DNA of 30,611 nucleotides from Saccoglossus kowalevskii (GCF_000003605.2 NW_003125999.1:1-30611), one strand, 5' to 3'; shown: positions 18,931 to 28,092, numbered from the stretch's first letter. Program-made: numbers and translations. Notes: a model not told the origin generated them from the sequence alone.

Positions 18931-19049
18931 GCCTACTGCAAGTGGTATTCCCAACCGGTCTCCCATGCAAGTATTAACCACGCCAGATGCAGCTTAACTT
19001 CAGCGATCGAACGAGAACTGGTGTATTCTGCTATGGTTTGGCAGTAGGC
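18931..19049 (-). rRNA. 5S-like copy
   Basis: 16869 type: CAAGTGG, CAACCGG, GTATTAAC, GCCAGATG, CAGCGATCGAACG. Confidence 0.57.
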
Positions 19050-19146
19050 AGAATATTCGTCCGAATTGTATGTCATTTAATGATTCGTCTAGGCAAAAAA
19101 TCATGGGAAAAAGTTAGTATGTAATGTGGAATAAAAATGTTGATGA

Positions 19147-19264
19147 GCCTACTGCACGTGGTATTCCCAGCCGGTCTCCCATGCAGTCCTAACCACGCCC
19201 GATGCAACTTAACTTCACTGATCAGACAACAACTGGTGTGTTCTGCAATGGTTTGACAGTAGGC
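19147..19264 (-). pseudogene. 5S-like copy with indels
   Basis: ATGCAGTCCTAAC lacks a base in box C; GCAACTT, TTCACTGATCAGACAACAAC. Confidence 0.57.
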
Positions 19265-19361
19265 TGAATATTCGTCAGAATTGCATGTCGTTTAACACTT
19301 CGGTAAATCAAAAAATCCCGGGACAAAGTTGGTTTGTACGGTGGAATAAAAATGTTGAGAA

Positions 19362-19482
19362 GGCTTACTGCAGATGGTATTTCCAGCCCTGTCTCCCATG
19401 CAAGTACTAACCACGCCCCGATGCAGCCTTAACTTCAGTGATCAGACGAAAACTGGTGTATTCTGAATGGTTGGCAGTAAGC
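19362..19482 (-). pseudogene. 5S-like copy with many indels
   Basis: GGCTTACTGC, TTTCCAGCCCTGTC, CGCCCCG, GCAGCCTTAAC, TTCTGAATGG, AGTAAGC. Confidence 0.6.
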
Positions 19483-19578
19483 TGGATATTCTCGGAAATG
19501 GATGTATTTTAATACTTCGGCTAGGTAAAAAATCCCGGGAAAAAGTTAGTATGTATGGTAGAATAAAAATGTTGATGA

Positions 19579-19697
19579 ACCTAATGCACGTGGTATTCCC
19601 AGCCGGTCTCCCATGCAAGTACTAACCACGCCCGATGCATCTTAACTTCAGTGATCGGACAAGAACTGGTGTATTCTGCAATGGTTTGGCAGTAGGC
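19579..19697 (-). rRNA. 5S-like copy
   Basis: ACCTAATGC end, GCATCTT, ACAAG; otherwise near consensus. Confidence 0.63.
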
Positions 19698-19794
19698 TGA
19701 ATATTCGTCCGAATTGTATGTCTTTTAATGCTTCGTCTGGGCAAAAAATCATGGGAAAAAGTTAGAATGTAATGTGGAATAAAAATGTTGATGG

Positions 19795-19913
19795 GCCTAC
19801 TGCACGTGGTATTCCCAGCCGGTCTCCCGTGCAAGTCCTAACCATGCCCGATGCTGCTTAACTTCAGTGATCCGACGAGAACTGGTGTATTCTGCAATGG
19901 TTTGGCAGTAGGC
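19795..19913 (-). rRNA. 5S-like copy, near consensus
   Basis: CCGTGC, AGTCCT, CATGCC, GCTGCTT, GATCCG; helix I intact. Confidence 0.65.
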
Positions 19914-20010
19914 TGAATATTCGTCGGAATTGGATTTCAATTAATGTTTTGGCTAGGCAAAAAATCAAGGGAAAAAGATAGTATGTACGGTGGAATAAAA
20001 ATGTTGATAA

Positions 20011-20129
20011 GCCTACTGCATGTGGTATTCCCAGCCGGTCTCCCATGCTAGTACTAACCACGCCCGATGCAGCTTAACTTCAGTGATCGGACAAGAACTG
20101 GTGTATTCTGCAATGGTTTGGCAGTAGGC
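20011..20129 (-). rRNA. 5S-like copy, near consensus
   Basis: Three changes (GCATGTGG, GCTAGT, ACAAG); helix I intact. Confidence 0.69.
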
Positions 20130-20226
20130 TGAATATTCGTCGGAATTGGGTGTAATTTAATACTTCGGCTAGGCAAAAAATCACGGTAAAATGTTAGTAT
20201 GTATGGTGGAATAAAAATGTTGACGA

Positions 20227-20338
20227 GCCTAATGCACATGGTATTCCAGGCCGGTCTCCCATGCAACCACGCCCGATGCAGCTTACCTTCAGTGATCGGA
20301 CGAGAACTGGTGTATTCTGCAATGGTTTGGCAGTAGGC
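20227..20338 (-). pseudogene. 5S copy with 7-bp box C deletion
   Basis: Spacer TGACGAG; GCTTACCTTC. Confidence 0.85.
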
Positions 20339-20435
20339 TGAATATTCGTCGGAATTGGATGTAATTTAATACTTTGGCTAGGCAAAAAATCCCGGGAAAA
20401 AGTTAGTATGTATGGTGGAATAAAAATGTTGATGA

Positions 20436-20548
20436 GCCTAATGCACATGGTATTCCAGGCCGGTCTCCTCATGCAACCACGCTCGATGCAGCTTAACTTC
20501 AGTGATCAGACGATAACTGGTGTATTCTGCAATGAGTTGGCAGTAGGC
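20436..20548 (-). pseudogene. 5S copy with 7-bp box C deletion
   Basis: Also a 1-bp insertion (CTCCTCATGCAACC), CGATAACTGG and AATGAGTTGG. Confidence 0.85.
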
Positions 20549-20645
20549 TGAATATTCGTCGGAATTGGATGTCATTTAATGCTACGGTTAGGCAAAAAAT
20601 CATGGGTAAAAGTTGGTATGTAATGTGGAATAAAAATGTTGATGA

Positions 20646-20765
20646 GCTTACTGCACGTGGTATTCCCAGCTGGTCTCCCATGCAAGTACTAACCACGCCC
20701 CAATGCAGTTTAACTTCAGTGATCGGACAAGAACTGGTGTGTTGTGCAATGGTTTGACAGTAGGC
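20646..20765 (-). pseudogene. 5S-like copy with 1-bp insertion
   Basis: GCTTACTGC end, AGCTGG, CGCCCCAATGCAGTTTAAC, GTTGTGCAATG. Confidence 0.56.
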
Positions 20766-20862
20766 TGAATATTGGTCAGAATTGCAGGTCATTTAACGCT
20801 GCGGTAAGGCAAAAAATCCCGGGAAAAAGTTGGTATGTACGGTGGAATAAAAATGTTGATAA

Positions 20863-20981
20863 GCGTACTGCAGGTGGTATTCCCAGCCGGTGTCCCATGC
20901 AAGTACTAACCACGCCCGATGCAGCTTAACTTCAGTGATCGAACGAGAACTGGTGTATTCTGTAATGGTTGGGCAGTAGGC
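20863..20981 (-). rRNA. 5S-like copy
   Basis: GCGTACTGCAGG, CCGGTGTCCC, GATCGAACG, TGTAATGGTTGGG. Counterpart of 30112. Confidence 0.6.
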
Positions 20982-21078
20982 TGAATATTCGTTGGAATTG
21001 GATGTAATTTAATACTTCGGATAGGCAAAAAATCCCTGGAAAAAGTTAGTATGTACGATGAAATAAAAATGTTGATGA

Positions 21079-21182
21079 GCCTAATGCACGTGGTATTCCC
21101 AGCCGGTCTGCCATGCAAGTACTAACCACGCCCGATGCAGCTTAACTTCAGTGATCGGATGAGAACTGGTGTATTCTGCAAT
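21079..21182 (-). pseudogene. Headless 5S copy
   Basis: CCTAATGC, GGTCTGCC, GGATGAG. Twin of 30328. Confidence 0.85.
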
Positions 21183-21196
21183 AAAAATGTTCATCA

Positions 21197-21315
21197 GCCT
21201 ACTGCACGTGGTATTCCCAGCCGGTCTCCCATGCAAGTACTAACCGCGCCCGATGCAGCTTAACTTCAGTGATCGGACGGAAACTGGTGTATTCTGCATT
21301 CGTTTGGCAGTAGGC
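21197..21315 (-). rRNA. 5S-like copy
   Basis: ACCGCG, GGACGGAAACTGG, CATTCG; helix I intact. Confidence 0.64.
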
Positions 21316-21412
21316 AGAATATTCGTCCGAATTGCATGTCGTTTAACGCTTCGGTAAATCAAAAAATCCCGGGACAAAGTTGGTATGTACGGTGGAATAA
21401 AAATGTTGAGAA

Positions 21413-21531
21413 GGCTACTGCAGATGGTATTCCCAGCCGGTCTCCCATGCAAGTACTAACCACGCGCGATGCAGCTTAACTTCAGTGATCGGACGAGAAC
21501 TGGTGTATTCTGCAATGGTTTGGCAGTAGGC
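21413..21531 (-). rRNA. 5S-like copy, near consensus
   Basis: GGCTACTGCAGATGG and CGCGCG only. Confidence 0.66.
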
Positions 21532-21628
21532 TGGATATTCGTCGCAATTGGATGTAATTTAATACATCGGCTAGGCAAAAAATCCCGGGAAAAATTTAGT
21601 ATGTACAGTGGAATAAAAATGTTGATGA

Positions 21629-21732
21629 GCCTAATGCACGTAGTATTCCCAGCCGGTCTCCCATGCAAGTACTAACCACGCCCGATGCAGCTTAAGTTCA
21701 GTGATCGGACGAGAACTGGTGTATTCTGCAAT
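21629..21732 (-). pseudogene. Headless 5S copy
   Basis: CCTAATGCACGTAGT, CTTAAGTTC; related to 17949. Confidence 0.85.
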
Positions 21733-21746
21733 AAAAATGTTCATCA

Positions 21747-21865
21747 GCCTACTGCACGTGGTATTCCCAGCCAGTCTCCCATGCAAGTACTAACCACGCC
21801 CGATGCAGCTTAACTTCAGTGATCGGACAAGAACTGGTGTATTCTGCATTGGTTTTGCAGTAGGC
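21747..21865 (-). rRNA. 5S-like copy, near consensus
   Basis: CCAGTC, ACAAG, CATTGG, GGTTTTGC; CATCAG-type flank. Confidence 0.68.
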
Positions 21866-21962
21866 TGAATATTCGTCGGAATTGGATGTCATTTAATGTT
21901 TTCGTCTAGGCAAAAAATCCCGAAAAAAAGTTAGTATGTACGGTGGAATAAAATGTTGATGA

Positions 21963-22081
21963 GCCTAATGCACATGGTATTCCCAGCCAGTCTCCCATGC
22001 AAGTACTAACCACGCCCGATGCAGCTTAACTTCAGCGATCGGACGATAACCTGTGTATTCTTCAATGGTTTGGCAGTAGGC
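21963..22081 (-). rRNA. 5S-like copy
   Basis: CCTAATGCACATGG, CCAGTC, CAGCGATC, CGATAACCTG, TTCTTCAATGG. Confidence 0.58.
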
Positions 22082-22179
22082 TGAAATATTCGTTGGAATT
22101 GGATGTCGTTTAATGCTTCGGCTAGGCAAAAAATCCCGCGAAAAAGTTAGTATGTACGGTGGAATAAAAATGTTGATGA

Positions 22180-22297
22180 GCTTACTGCATGTGGTATTCT
22201 CAGCCGGTCTCCCATGCAAGTACTAACCACGTCCGGTGGGCTTTACTTCAGTGATCGGACGAGAATTGGTGTATTCTGCAATGGTTTGTCAGTAGGC
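22180..22297 (-). pseudogene. Highly diverged 5S copy
   Basis: GCTTACTGCATG and GTCCGGTGGGCTTTACTTC disrupt box A and helix II; 118 bp. Twin of 22611. Confidence 0.62.
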
Positions 22298-22394
22298 TGA
22301 AAATTCGTCGCAATTGAATGTCATGTAATGCTACGGCTAGGCAAAAAATCATGGGAAAAAGATAGTATGTAATGTGGAATAAAAATGTTGATGA

Positions 22395-22513
22395 GCCTAC
22401 TGCACGTGGTGTTCCCAGTAGGTCTCCAATGCAAGTACTAACCACGCCCAATGCAGATTAACTTAAATGATCCGATGTGAACTGGTGTATTCTGCAATGG
22501 TTTGGCAGTAGGC
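22395..22513 (-). pseudogene. Highly diverged 5S copy
   Basis: GTGTTCCCAGTAGG, CCAATGC, CAGATTAACTTAAATGATCCGATGTGAAC changes hit box A and helix III. Twin of 22824. Confidence 0.6.
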
Positions 22514-22610
22514 TGAATATTCGTTCGAATTGTATGTCATCTAATGTTTCGTCTAGGCAAAAAATCCCGCGAAAAAGTTAGTATGTACGGTGGAATAAAA
22601 ATGTTGATGA

Positions 22611-22728
22611 GCTTACTGCATGTGGTATTCTCAGCCGGTCTCCCATGCAAGTACTAACCACGTCCGGTGGGCTTTACTTCAGTGATCGGACGAGAATTGG
22701 TGTATTCTGCAATGGTTTGTCAGTAGGC
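22611..22728 (-). pseudogene. Highly diverged 5S copy
   Basis: Second copy of 22180-22297. Confidence 0.62.
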
Positions 22729-22823
22729 TGAAAATTCGTCGGAATTGGATGACATTTAATGCTTCAGCTAGGCAAAAAATTCCTGGAAAAGGTTAGTATG
22801 AACTACGGAATAATTTTTTATGA

Positions 22824-22943
22824 GACTACTACACGTGGTATTCCCAGTAGGTCTCCAATGCAAGTACTAACCACGCCCAATGCAGATTAACTTTAAATGA
22901 TCCGATGTGAACTGGTGTATTCTGCAATGGTTTGGCAGTAGGC
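22824..22943 (-). pseudogene. Highly diverged 5S copy
   Basis: GACTACTACACG end, extra T in AACTTTAAATG; its 3' flank reads GAACTACGGAATAATTTTTTATG, the most altered spacer in the window. Confidence 0.6.
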
Positions 22944-23040
22944 TGAATATTCGTCCGAATTGTATGTCATTTTAATGCTTCGTCTAGGCAAAAAATCATG
23001 GGAAAAAGTTGGTATGTATGTGGAATAAAAATGTTGATGA

Positions 23041-23145
23041 GCCTAACTGCACGTGGTATTCCCAGCTGGTCTCGCGTGCAAGAACTAACCACGCCCGATG
23101 CGGCTTAACTTCAGTGATCGGATGAGAACTGGTGTATTCTGCAAT
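23041..23145 (-). pseudogene. Headless 5S copy
   Basis: GCCTAACTGC has an extra A; GGTCTCGCGTGCAAGAAC. Twin of 12053. Confidence 0.85.
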
Positions 23146-23159
23146 AAAAATGTTCATCA

Positions 23160-23280
23160 GCCTACGGCACGTGGTATTCCCAGCCGGTCTCCTCCCATGC
23201 AAGTACTAACCACGCCGATGCAGCTTAACTTCAGTGATCGGACGAGAACTGGTGTATTCTGCAATGGTTTGGCAGTAGGC
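23160..23280 (-). pseudogene. 5S-like copy with 3-bp insertion
   Basis: CTCCTCCCATG insertion and CACGCCGATG 1-bp loss; 5' half matches consensus. Confidence 0.6.
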
Positions 23281-23377
23281 TGAATATTCGTCGGAATTGG
23301 ATGTCATTTAATGCAACGGCTAGGCAAAAAATCATAGGAAAAAGTTAGTATGTAATGTGGAATAAAAATGTTGATGA

Positions 23378-23496
23378 GCATACTGCACGTGGCATTCACA
23401 GCCGGTCTCCCATTCAAGTACTTACCACGTCCGATGCAGCTTAACTTCAGTGATCGGACGAGAACTGGTGTGTTCTGCAATGGTTTGGCTGTAGGC
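23378..23496 (-). rRNA. 5S-like copy
   Basis: GCATACTGCACGTGGCATTCACAG, CCCATTC, ACTTACC, CGTCCG, GGCTGTAGG. Confidence 0.58.
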
Positions 23497-23593
23497 TGAG
23501 TATTCATCAGAATTGGATGTCGTTTAACGCTTTGGCTAGGCAAAAAATTCCGTGAAAATTTTGGTATGTACGGTGGAATAAAGATGTTGATAA

Positions 23594-23712
23594 GCCTACT
23601 ACAAGTGGTATACACAACCGGTCTCCCATGCAAGTATTAACCACGCCAGATGCAGCTTTACTTCAGTGATCGGACGAGAACTGGTGTGTTCTGCAATGAT
23701 TTGGCAGTAGGC
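23594..23712 (-). rRNA. 5S-like copy
   Basis: CTACAAGTGGTATACAC, CAACCGG, GTATTAAC, GCCAGATG, GCTTTACTTC, AATGAT. Confidence 0.56.
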
Positions 23713-23809
23713 TGAGTAGTCATCAGAATTGGATGTTGTTTAACGCTTCGGCTAGGCAAAAAATCCCGTGAAAATTTTGGTATGTACGGTGGAATAAAAA
23801 TGTTCATCA

Positions 23810-23928
23810 GCCTACTGCACGTGGTATTCCCAGCCAGTCTCCCATGCAAGTACTAACCACGCCCGATGCAGCTTAACTTCAGTGATCGGACGAGAACTGG
23901 TGTATTCTGCATTGGTTTTGCAGTAGGC
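23810..23928 (-). rRNA. 5S-like copy, near consensus
   Basis: Three changes (CCAGTC, CATTGG, GGTTTTGC); helix I intact; CATCAG-type flank. Confidence 0.71.
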
Positions 23929-24025
23929 TGAATATTCGTCGGAATTGGATGTCATTTAATGCTACGGCTAGGCAAAAAATCCCGGGAAAAAGTTAGTATG
24001 TACGGTGGAATAAAAATGTTGATGA

Positions 24026-24129
24026 GCCTAATGCACATGGTATTCCCAGCCGGTCTCCCATGCAAGTACTAACCACGCCCGATGCAGCTTAACTTCAGTG
24101 ATCGGACGAGAACTGGTGTAATCTGCAAT
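24026..24129 (-). pseudogene. Headless 5S copy
   Basis: CCTAATGCACATGG and GTGTAATCTGC. Confidence 0.85.
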
Positions 24130-24143
24130 AAAAATGTTCATCA

Positions 24144-24262
24144 GCCTACTGCACGTGGTATTCCCAGCCGGTCTCCTATGCAAGTACTAACCACGCCCGA
24201 TGCAGCTTAACTTCAGTGATCGGACGGAAACTGGTGTATTCTGCATTGGTTTGGCAGTAGGC
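24144..24262 (-). rRNA. 5S-like copy, near consensus
   Basis: CCTATG, GGACGGAAAC, CATTGG; helix I intact. Confidence 0.68.
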
Positions 24263-24359
24263 TGAATATTCGTCGGAATTGGATGTCATTTAATGCTACG
24301 GCTAGGCAAAAAATCATAGGAAAAAGTTAGTATGTAATGTGGAATAAAGATGTTGATGA

Positions 24360-24478
24360 GCCTACTGCACGTGGTATTCTCAGCCGGTCTCCCATGCTAA
24401 TACTAACCACGCCCGATGCAGCTTAGCTTCAGTGATCCGACGAGAACTGGTGTATTCTGCAACGGTTTTGCAGAAGGC
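24360..24478 (-). rRNA. 5S-like copy
   Basis: Twin of 124-242. Confidence 0.65.
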
Positions 24479-24575
24479 TGAATATTCGTCGGAATTGCAT
24501 GACGTTTAACGCTTCGGTAAGGCAAAAAATCCCGGGAAAAAGTTGGTATGTACGGTGGAATAAAAATGTTGAGAA

Positions 24576-24694
24576 GCCTACTTCACATGGTATTCCCAGC
24601 CGGTCTCCGATTCAAGTACTAACCACTCTCGATGCAGCTTAACTTCAGTGATCAGACGAGAACTGGTGTATTCTGCACTGGTTTGGCAGAAAGC
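24576..24694 (-). rRNA. 5S-like copy
   Basis: Twin of 340-458 with CACTCTCG and AGAAAGC. Confidence 0.6.
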
Positions 24695-24793
24695 AGGATA
24701 TTTGTCAGAAATTGGATGTAATTTAATACTTCGGCTAGGCAAAAAATCCTCGGGAAAAAGTTAGTATGTACGGTGGAATAAAAATGTTGATGA

Positions 24794-24913
24794 GCCTAAT
24801 GCACGAGGTATTTCTCAGCCGATATACCATGCAAGTACTAATCACGCCCAATGCAGCTTAACTTCAGTGATCGGACGAAAACTGGTGTATTTTGCAATGG
24901 TTTGGCAATAGGC
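24794..24913 (-). pseudogene. 5S-like copy with 1-bp insertion
   Basis: GAGGTATTTCTCAGCCGATATACC, CTAATCACG, CCCAATG, GACGAAAAC; helix IV and V damaged. Confidence 0.56.
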
Positions 24914-25010
24914 TGAATATTCGTCGGAATTGGATGTCATTTACTGCTACGGATAGGCAAAAAATCATGGATATAAGTTAGTATGTAATGTGGAATAAAA
25001 ATGTTGATGA

Positions 25011-25129
25011 GCCTACTGCACGTGGTATTCCCAGCAGGTCTCCAATGCAAGTACTAACCACGCCCGATGCAGCTTAACTTCAGTGATCGGACGAGAACTG
25101 CTGTATTCTGCAATGGTTTGGCAGTAGGC
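25011..25129 (-). rRNA. 5S-like copy, near consensus
   Basis: Three changes (GCAGG, CCAATG, CTGCTG); helix I intact. Confidence 0.7.
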
Positions 25130-25226
25130 TGAATATTCGTCCGAATTTTATGTCATTTAATGATTCGTCTAGGCAAAAAATCATGGGAAAAAGTTAGAAT
25201 GTAATGTGGAATAAAAATGTTGATGG

Positions 25227-25345
25227 GCCTACTACACGTGGTATTCCCAGCCAGTCTCCCGTGCAAGTCCTAACCATGCCTGATGCAGCTTAACTTCAGT
25301 GATCGGACGAGAACTGGTGTATTCTGCAATGGTTTGGCAGTAGGC
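25227..25345 (-). rRNA. 5S-like copy
   Basis: CTACAC, CCAGTC, CCGTGC, AGTCCT, CATGCCTG; 5' half consensus. Confidence 0.64.
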
Positions 25346-25442
25346 TGAATATTCGTCGGAAATGGATGTAATTTTATACTTCGGCTAGGCAAAAAATCCC
25401 GGGAAAAAGTTAGTATGTAATGAGGAATAAAAATGTTGATGA

Positions 25443-25546
25443 GCCTACTGCACGTGGTATTCCCAGCCGGTCTCGCGTGCAAGAACTAACCACGCCCGAT
25501 GCGGCTTAACTTCAGTGATCGGACGAGAACTGGTGTATTCTGCAAT
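25443..25546 (-). pseudogene. Headless 5S copy
   Basis: CTCGCGTGCAAGAAC and GCGGCTT; nearly the same as 26344. Confidence 0.85.
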
Positions 25547-25560
25547 AAAAATGTTCATCA

Positions 25561-25597
25561 GCCTACTGGTGTATTCTGCAATGGTTTGGCAGTAGGC
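25561..25597 (-). pseudogene. 5S remnant with 82-bp internal deletion
   Basis: Only the two ends of the gene remain, joined at a shared ACTG (GCCTACTG/GTGTATTC). Helix I is kept but boxes A and C are gone. Confidence 0.88.
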
Positions 25598-25694
25598 TGA
25601 ATATTCGTTCGAAATGTATGTCATTTAATGTTTCGTCTAGGCAAAAAATCCCTGGAAAAAGTTAGAATGTAATGTGGAATAAAAATGTTGATGG

Positions 25695-25813
25695 GCCTAC
25701 TGCACGTGGCATTCCCAGCAGGTCTCCCATGCAAGTACTAACCACGCCCGATGCAGCTTAAATTCAGTGATCGGACGAGAACTGGTGTGTTTTGCAATGG
25801 TTTGACAGTAGGC
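25695..25813 (-). rRNA. 5S-like copy
   Basis: GTGGCATTCC, GCAGG, TTAAATTC, GTGTTTTGC, TTGACAG. Confidence 0.62.
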
Positions 25814-25910
25814 TGAATATTCGTCAGAATTGCATGTGGTTTATCGCTTTGGCTAGGCAAAAAATCCCCGGAAAAATTTGGTATGTTCGGTGGAATAAAA
25901 ATGTTGATAA

Positions 25911-26029
25911 GCCTACTGAACGTGGTATTCCCATCCGGTCTCCCATGCAAGTACTGACCAAGCCCGATGCAGCTTAACTTCAGTGATCGGACGAGAACTG
26001 GTGTATTCTGCAATGGTTTGGCAGTAGGC
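25911..26029 (-). rRNA. 5S-like copy, near consensus
   Basis: CTGAACG, CCATCC, GTACTGACC, CCAAGCC; helix I mostly intact. Confidence 0.66.
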
Positions 26030-26126
26030 TGAATATTCGTCGGAATTGGATGTCATTTACTGCTACGGATAGGCAAAAAATCATGGGTAAAAGTTAGTAT
26101 GTAATGTGGAATAAAAATGTTGATGA

Positions 26127-26245
26127 GCCTACTGCACATGGTATTCCCAGCCGGTCTCCCATGCAAGTACTAACCACGCCCGATGCAGCTTAACTTCAGT
26201 GATCGGACGAGAACAGGTGTATTCTGCAATGGTTTGGCAGTAGGC
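26127..26245 (-). rRNA. 5S-like copy, joint closest to consensus
   Basis: Two changes only (CACATGG and GAACAGG). Helix I, box A and box C are intact and T5 follows 9 nt past the 3' end. A best candidate for a functional copy. Confidence 0.75.
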
Positions 26246-26343
26246 TGGATATTCGTCGGAATTGGATGTAATTTTATACTTCGGCTAGGCAAAAAATCCC
26301 GGGAAAAAAGTTAGTATGTAATGAGGAATAAAAATGTTGATGA

Positions 26344-26447
26344 GCCTACTGCACGTGGTATTCCCAGCCGGTCTCGCGTGCAAGAACTAACCACGCCCGA
26401 TGCGGCTTAACTTCAGTGATCGGACGAGAACTGGTGTATTCTGCAAT
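26344..26447 (-). pseudogene. Headless 5S copy
   Basis: CTCGCGTGCAAGAAC and GCGGCTT, as 25443. Confidence 0.85.
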
Positions 26448-26461
26448 AAAAATGTTCATCA

Positions 26462-26580
26462 GCCTACTGCACGTGGTATTCCCAGCCGGTCTCCCATGCA
26501 AGTACTAACCACGCCCAATGCAGCTTAACTTCAGTGATCGGACAAGAACTGGTGTGTTCTGCAATGGTTTGGGAGTAGGC
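26462..26580 (-). rRNA. 5S-like copy
   Basis: CCCAATG, ACAAG, GTGTTC, GGGAGTAGG. Confidence 0.63.
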
Positions 26581-26677
26581 TGAGTATTCGTCAGAATTGG
26601 ATGTCACTTAACGCTTCGGCTAGGCAAAAAATCCCGTGAAAAGTTTGGTATGTACGGTGGAATAAAGATGTTGATAA

Positions 26678-26796
26678 GCCTACTGCAAGTGGTATTCCCA
26701 GCCAGTCTCCCATGCAAGTACTAACCACGCCAGATGCAGCTTAACTTCAGTGATCGAACGAGAACTGGTGTATTCTGCAATGGTTTGGCAGTAGGC
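26678..26796 (-). rRNA. 5S-like copy, near consensus
   Basis: CAAGTGG, CCAGTC, GCCAGATG, GATCGAACG; helix I intact. Confidence 0.67.
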
Positions 26797-26893
26797 TGAA
26801 TATTCGTCGGAATTGGATGTAATTTAATACTTCGGCTAGGCAAAAAATCCCGGGAAAAGGTTAGTATGTACGGAGGAATAAAAATGTTGATGA

Positions 26894-27012
26894 GCGTACT
26901 GCACGTGGTATTCCCAACCAGTCTCACATGCAAGTACTAACCACGCCCGATGCAGCTTAACTTCAGTGATCGGACGAGAACTGGTGTATTCTGCAATGAT
27001 TTGGCAGTAGGC
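26894..27012 (-). rRNA. 5S-like copy
   Basis: Twin of 4334 with GCGTACTGC. Confidence 0.63.
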
Positions 27013-27109
27013 TGAATATTCGTCGGAATTGGATGTCATTTAATGCTACGGCTAGGCAAAAAATCATGGGTAAAAGTTAGTATGTAATGTGGAATAAAAA
27101 TGTTGATGA

Positions 27110-27228
27110 GCCTACTGCTCGTGGTATTCCCAGCCGGTCTCCCATGCAAGTACTAACCACGCCCGATGCAGCTGAAATTCAGTGATCGGACGAGAACTGG
27201 TGTGTTCTGCAATGGTTTGACAGTAGGC
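27110..27228 (-). rRNA. 5S-like copy
   Basis: Twin of 4550 with GCTCG and consensus CCAGCC. Confidence 0.65.
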
Positions 27229-27325
27229 TGAATATTCGTCAGAATTGCCTGTGGTTTAACGCTTTGGCTAGGCAAAAAATCCCGGGAAAAATTTGGTATG
27301 TTCGGTGGAATAAAAATGTTGATAA

Positions 27326-27444
27326 GCCTACTGCACGTGGTATTCACAGCCGGTCTCCCATGCAAGTACTAACCAAGCCCGATGCAGCTTAAGTTCAGTG
27401 ATTGGACGAGAACTGGTGTATTCTGCAATGGTTTGGCAGTAGGC
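27326..27444 (-). rRNA. 5S-like copy
   Basis: Twin of 4766 with CTTAAGTTC and GTGATTGG. Confidence 0.65.
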
Positions 27445-27541
27445 TGAATATTCGTCGGAATTGGATGTCATTTACTGCTACGGATAGGCAAAAAATCATG
27501 GGTAAAATTTAGTATGTAATGTGGAATAAAAATGTTGATGA

Positions 27542-27660
27542 GCCTACTGCACGTGGTATTCTCAGCCGTTCTCCCATGCAAGTACTAACCACCCCCGATG
27601 CGGCTTAACTTCAGAGATCGGAGGAGAACTCGTGTATTCTGCAATGGTTTGGCAGTAGGC
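27542..27660 (-). rRNA. 5S-like copy
   Basis: Twin of 4982; CCACCCCCG, GCGGCTT, GGAGGAGAACTCG; helix I intact here. Confidence 0.6.
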
Positions 27661-27757
27661 TGAATGTTCGTCGGAATTGGATGTAATTTAATACTTCGGC
27701 TAGGCAAAAAATCCAGGAAAAACATTACTATGTACAGTGGAATAAAATTTTTGATGA

Positions 27758-27876
27758 GCCTACTGCACGTGGTATTCCCAGCCGATCTCCCATGCAAGTA
27801 CTAACCATGCCCGATGCAGATTAACTTCAGTGATCGGACGAGAACTGGTTTATTCTGCATTGGTTTGGCAGTAGGC
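27758..27876 (-). rRNA. 5S-like copy
   Basis: Twin of 5198 with CTGGTTTATT. Confidence 0.61.
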
Positions 27877-27973
27877 TGAATATTCGTCGCAATTGGATGT
27901 CATTTAATGCTTCGGCTAGGCAAAAAATCACGGGAAAAAGTTAGTATGTACGGTGGAATAAAAATGTTCATCA

Positions 27974-28092
27974 GCCTACTGCACGTGGTATTCCCAGCCG
28001 GTCTCTCATGCTAGTACTAACCGCGCCCGATTCAGCTTAACTTCAGTGATCGGACGCGAACTGGTGTATTCTGCAATGGTGTGGCAGTAGGC
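27974..28092 (-). rRNA. 5S-like copy
   Basis: Twin of 5631 with CTCTCATG; CATCAG-type flank. Confidence 0.62.

Larger units (their letters stand above)
18498..19400 (-). repeat. Decayed relative of the 1,198-bp higher-order repeat
   Basis: Monomers at 18498, 18715, 18931, 19147 and 19362 follow the same order of types as 16437, 16653, 16869, 17085 and 17301, but with many substitutions and small indels. Confidence 0.7.
20795..21300 (-). repeat. Block J, copy 1
   Basis: Matches 30044-30549 at offset 9,249. Shared variants include AACGCTGCGGTAAGG, TACGATGAAATAAAAATG and ATTCGTTGGAATTGG. Confidence 0.85.
22130..22970 (-). repeat. 431-bp dimer repeat of divergent monomers
   Basis: The 5S copies at 22180 and 22611 share GTCCGGTGGGCTTTACTTC, and those at 22395 and 22824 share GCAGATTAACTT followed by AAATGATCCGATGTGAAC. 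The period is about 430 bp (two monomers). Confidence 0.85.
23041..23290 (-). repeat. Block I, copy 2
   Basis: Partner of 12053-12300. Here the monomer after the headless copy keeps its 5' end, so the two blocks part at about 23263. Confidence 0.82.
24238..24710 (-). repeat. Second copy of the window start
   Basis: Matches 1-475 (offset 24,237, falling to 24,236 after an extra C at about position 48 in the first copy). Confidence 0.82.
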
